Assembly (NCBI GenBank): GCA_964413535.1
Contig: CAYPTB010000058.1
Location: 4,499-68,498 of the forward strand
Reading direction: 5' to 3'
Source of the DNA: CAYPTB01 sp964413535
Lineage (GTDB): Bacteria > Planctomycetota > UBA1135 > GCA-002686595
Length of the DNA: 64,000 bases
Shown: piece by piece, positions 61,022-64,000 of the stretch
How positions within the stretch are numbered: the first letter of the stretch is position 1
Layout: every line of letters starts with the position of its first letter
Notes under the pieces: model-generated
Databases searched by the model: none
What the model was told of the DNA's origin: nothing
What the model saw: only the letters and a program-made list of their open reading frames with translations
Position numbers and translations under genes: made by a program

Positions 61022-64000
61022 TCATTCGTCCTCTTCGATCCCGAGCAGAACCGCGGCATCGGCGAGGAAGCGCAGGGTCTCGCGGTCGGTGATCTTGGAC
61101 GCTCGGATCTGCGCGGCGGCGCGCTCGTAGGCCGCGCGCGCTTCGACCTCGTCGCCGAGCCGGTGGAGCGTCATCGCGAGGAAGGTCCAGTCCATGGCCA
61201 GGACCAGGACCTCGTCGTCCTTCGCGAGCTCGAGCGAGCGCTCGAGGTCGGCGAGCGCCCCCTCCAGGTCGCCGGCCATGTAGCGCGCGACGCCGAGCGT
61301 GTTGATGTTGTTCGCGGTCGGCTCGGCTTCGACGACGCCGACCGCGAGCTCCACGGCTTCGGCGTAGTCGCGCTCGCTCGAGCCTTTCGCGGCCGCGAGG
61401 AACCAGGCCAGGTTGTTCTCGGCCTCGATGGATCCCGGTGACTCCCGCACGGCCCTGCGCATCTCCTGCAGCACGGTCGCGGCATCGCCGAGCTCCACGC
61501 GAACGGCGGCCGCGTCGAGGCGAATCCGGGCCACACTCGTGAGGATGAGCAGGGCGCGGTCGTACTCCGCGATCGCCGCCTCGAGCTCGCCTCGTTCGGT
61601 CAGGATCTCGGCGATGCCCGCGTGCGACCAACCGACCCACCACTCGTTGTTCCCGAGCTCGATCGCGCGGTGGAACAGGAGCAACGCGCGATCGTGTTCT
61701 CCGGCCCATTGGACCGAACGGCCCAGACGATGGACGAACACGCCGTCGTCGGGTCGCAGTGCGAGACCCGTCGCGTACGACTCGGCGGCCAGAGTGAATT
61801 CGCTGAGCTTGTCCAGGACTCGGCCGAGGTGGAAGTACGCCACGACGCTGTTCGGCCGCAGCGCGAGCGCGGCGCGATAGAAGCTGCGCGCTTCCTGCAG
61901 CGCGCGGGGATCCCCCGGCTCGTCCCGCGGCGGCGTGAGCAGCTTCGCGAGGCCGAGCTGGAGGTCGAAGTCGCTCGGGTGGAGCCGCACGGCGGCGCGG
62001 TAGACGCGCAACGCGGTGTCCCGGTCGCCGAGCCGGTTCAGGGAAGAAGCGAGCAGCTCCAGAGTGAGGGGCGGCTGGGCCTCGATGCCTTGATCCGCGA
62101 TCCAGCGCAGGACCTCCGGCTCCTCGTTCTCGAGCGCCTCGCGCAAGTCGGCGCGCAGCGGGTCGAGATCGACGAGGTGCGCGAGCTCGAGGAGCCGCAG
62201 CGCCCTCGTCCCTTGCGCCGCTTGGCGGCAGACCTGAGCCCACGCGTCGAAGACCAAGGCGATCTCGGAGCCGATCCCCCGGGCGGTCAACGCGGCGGCG
62301 GTCTCGGCCACGTCGGTCCCGTCGATCTGGACACCGTGCCGAGCGAAGATCTGCTCGTACTGCAGCGACACTCCCCCCCAGTCGGCCGTCGCCTCCGTGC
62401 TCCAATCGGGTTGTTGCACCTCGCGCAGCTCTTCGAGCAAGAGTTCGCTGTCGCGCACGAGCTCGTCGCGGCGCCGCGCCTCGGATTCCTTGCCGCGCAG
62501 ATCGTCGATCACCGCGCCGACGCTCGCGAGCAGCCCTTCACTGGCTCCACCGCCTTCGGCCAGGGCGCGCGCGCGCTCCGCGGCGAGGAACGCCTCGCTC
62601 CAGTGCTCCTGACCCTGGAGCAGCGACGCCTCGTTGAGCGCTTCGTTGACGTCCGCAACGAGCGCGCTCTCGCGCAGCGCATCTTCCTGCTGGCGCGCCG
62701 CAACCAGGCGGTCCGCCGCCGCGCGCTCGCTCTGCACGAACAACCAACCGCCGCCGCCCACGAGCGCCATGCCGAGCACGGCCGCCGCGAGCGCGAGCGT
62801 GAGCTTGCGCGCCTTGCGCTCCTGCAGCACGCGGACGCGCGCCTCTTCCTCGCGCACGCGCGCCTCGGCCGCCTCGACCTGCGCGGCGTGCGCGCGCTCC
62901 TCGACCGACAAGACGTGGGCGTGCACGCGTTCGGCCACGACCCCTGCGTTGCTCGGCCGGGCCGCGGGAGCCGCGATCAGGCAGTGCTTGGCGAGCTTCA
63001 CGAGCTCGGGATCCGCGCCGCACGCGTCGAGCCGCGCCAGCGCCTCACCGTACTCGGCCTGCGCGGCGTCCGCGATGATCTTCGAGCGCTCGCCGGTGTA
63101 CGGCGGCAGTCCCGTGAGGATCTCGCACAAGATGGCGCCGAGCGAGAACACGTCCGAGCGCTCGTCGAGCCGATCGACCAAGCCGCTCGCTTGCTCAGGC
63201 GGCATGTACGCCGGCGTGCCCATCACCGAGCCGACCAGCGAGTCCGTGCCGCTGCCCGAGCCGTCGCTTCGCACTGTCTCGAGGATCGTGACGTTCTGCT
63301 GCGCCACGCGCGCCTTGCGCTCGTCGGCCGTCCCGCCCCGCGCGAGCACCTTCGCGAGCCCCCAGTCGACGACCTGCACCTCGCCGAACGCGCCCACCAT
63401 GATGTTGGCGGGCTTCAGGTCGCGGTGGATCACGCCGCGCGAGTGCGCGTAGGCCATCGTCTGGCAGATGGACTCGAACACGTCGATCAGGCGGCGGCGA
63501 TTCGCGGCGGGCGTCTCGCGCTCGAGCAGGAGCGACGCCAGCGTGCGTCCCTTGACGAGCTTCATCGTGAAGTACGGCCGCTCGTCCGCCATGAGCCCGA
63601 GCTCGTACACCGGCACGATGCCCGGGTGCTGGAGCTGCCCGCCGATCTGCGCCTCCTCGACGAAGCGCTGCACGACCTCCGGGCGCCCGGCGAGCTCCTT
63701 GCTCAAGACCTTCATCGCGACGTCGCGCCCGAGGTCCTTGTCCCGTCCGTGATAGACCACGCCCATGCCTCCGCGGCCGATCTCGCCGACGATGTGGTAG
63801 CGCCCGGACGGATCGCGGAGCTTCCTGACCTCCTCCGTCACGGCCACGACGGGGTCCGCGTCGTCGTGCAGGTTCACACCCACGAGCGACGATTCGGCCC
63901 GCTCCTGCAGCATCCGCAGGACGCTCCCCATCGACGGTCGCGAGGACTTCGCGTCGCTCTGGAACGCCTCCGTGAGGCCCTTGCTGAGTGGATCGCGGCC
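61022..64000 (-). CDS. Ser/Thr protein kinase with TPR tail (5' end beyond right edge)
   Basis: The frame is open to base 64000, so the start lies outside. Before the first visible Met (63931) the chain reads DPLSKGLTEAFQSDAKSSRPS, in keeping with a kinase N-terminus. The kinase domain has EIGRGGMGVVY, VAMKVL, HRDLKPAN and VVDWGLAK, where DWG stands in for DFG, and GTPAYMPPEQ. A membrane helix (LTLALAAAVLGMALVGGGGWLFV) follows, then a coiled coil and at least six TPR units to the end. The domain order matches the other two kinases in the window. The substrate is unknown; the long TPR tail faces outside the cytoplasm in the predicted topology. Confidence 0.92.
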   Translation of the reverse strand, partial: GRDPLSKGLTEAFQSDAKSSRPSMGSVLRMLQERAESSLVGVNLHDDADPVVAVTEEVRKLRDPSGRYHIVGEIGRGGMGVVYHGRDKDLGRDVAMKVLSKELAGRPEVVQRFVEEAQIGGQLQHPGIVPVYELGLMADERPYFTMKLVKGRTLASLLLERETPAANRRRLIDVFESICQTMAYAHSRGVIHRDLKPANIMVGAFGEVQVVDWGLAKVLARGGTADERKARVAQQNVTILETVRSDGSGSGTDSLVGSVMGTPAYMPPEQASGLVDRLDERSDVFSLGAILCEILTGLPPYTGERSKIIADAAQAEYGEALARLDACGADPELVKLAKHCLIAAPAARPSNAGVVAERVHAHVLSVEERAHAAQVEAAEARVREEEARVRVLQERKARKLTLALAAAVLGMALVGGGGWLFVQSERAAADRLVAARQQEDALRESALVADVNEALNEASLLQGQEHWSEAFLAAERARALAEGGGASEGLLASVGAVIDDLRGKESEARRRDELVRDSELLLEELREVQQPDWSTEATADWGGVSLQYEQIFARHGVQIDGTDVAETAAALTARGIGSEIALVFDAWAQVCRQAAQGTRALRLLELAHLVDLDPLRADLREALENEEPEVLRWIADQGIEAQPPLTLELLASSLNRLGDRDTALRVYRAAVRLHPSDFDLQLGLAKLLTPPRDEPGDPRALQEARSFYRAALALRPNSVVAYFHLGRVLDKLSEFTLAAESYATGLALRPDDGVFVHRLGRSVQWAGEHDRALLLFHRAIELGNNEWWVGWSHAGIAEILTERGELEAAIAEYDRALLILTSVARIRLDAAAVRVELGDAATVLQEMRRAVRESPGSIEAENNLAWFLAAAKGSSERDYAEAVELAVGVVEAEPTANNINTLGVARYMAGDLEGALADLERSLELAKDDEVLVLAMDWTFLAMTLHRLGDEVEARAAYERAAAQIRASKITDRETLRFLADAAVLLGIEEDE

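Noticed and set aside
1..64000. CRISPR array
   Set aside because: No set of regularly spaced short repeats was seen anywhere in the window.

Overview
The window is very GC-rich, densely coded DNA that looks like a chromosomal piece of a planctomycete-type bacterium. No rRNA or marker gene is present, so this rests on gene content. It has several Ser/Thr kinases built as N-terminal helical region, kinase, one membrane helix, then TPR/coiled-coil tail. It has short ECF-like sigma factors beside kinases, membrane-anchored carboxypeptidase-regulatory-like repeat proteins linked to sigma factors, a secreted beta-propeller plus beta-helix protein, and a DUF6268-type outer-membrane barrel. All family names come from motifs read by eye; no search was run.

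Layout. 0-3.5 kb: a sigma factor fused through a membrane helix to carboxypeptidase-regulatory-like domains, with a frame break near its end. 3.4-9.1 kb (minus): an orphan pseudopilin, an NfeD-like/flotillin pair, an outer-membrane barrel, and a metal-binding lipoprotein coupled to a SEC-C protein. 9.4-19 kb: a phosphatase lipoprotein, a chorismate mutase-prephenate dehydratase-ACT-DAHP synthase fusion, an M2 peptidase, a Tat-exported flavin oxidase, an FKBP/SlyD-type isomerase and an RlmN-like methyltransferase. 19-28 kb: a DEAD-box helicase without a normal start codon, a Fic protein with an iterated upstream motif, an aldo/keto reductase, a large secreted repeat protein, a nucleotidyltransferase-fold protein and tRNA-Arg(CCU). 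28-33 kb: an ankyrin protein, a sigma/kinase operon, a small transposon-like element with 9-bp direct repeats, and an MddA-like methyltransferase. 33-42 kb: a VOC protein, a phytoene-desaturase-like oxidoreductase, and a SWIM/SNF2 ATPase bracketed by two decayed copies of one small-gene/nucleotidyltransferase cassette, then an eRF1-like protein and a polytopic membrane protein. 42-48 kb: a kinase tail-to-tail with a sigma factor, then a secreted protein with two 315-bp tandem repeats. 48-54 kb: a DMT transporter, an alpha/beta hydrolase and an M20 peptidase operon. 54-59.5 kb: a lower-GC four-gene operon (sigma-like, TPR, small secreted, membrane-anchored carboxypeptidase-regulatory-like repeats). 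59.6-64 kb: a helix-hairpin-helix protein and a kinase-TPR gene that runs off the right edge.

The recurring theme is envelope signalling. There are three kinases and four sigma-type proteins, and in two loci (0.9-3.5 kb and 54.5-59.5 kb) a sigma domain is physically or genetically joined to a membrane-anchored beta-sandwich repeat protein. I found no CRISPR array, prophage, rRNA or autonomous insertion sequence. Mobile or decayed DNA is limited to the 177-bp element at 31.9-32.1 kb and the two cassette remnants at 35.4 and 39.0-39.35 kb.
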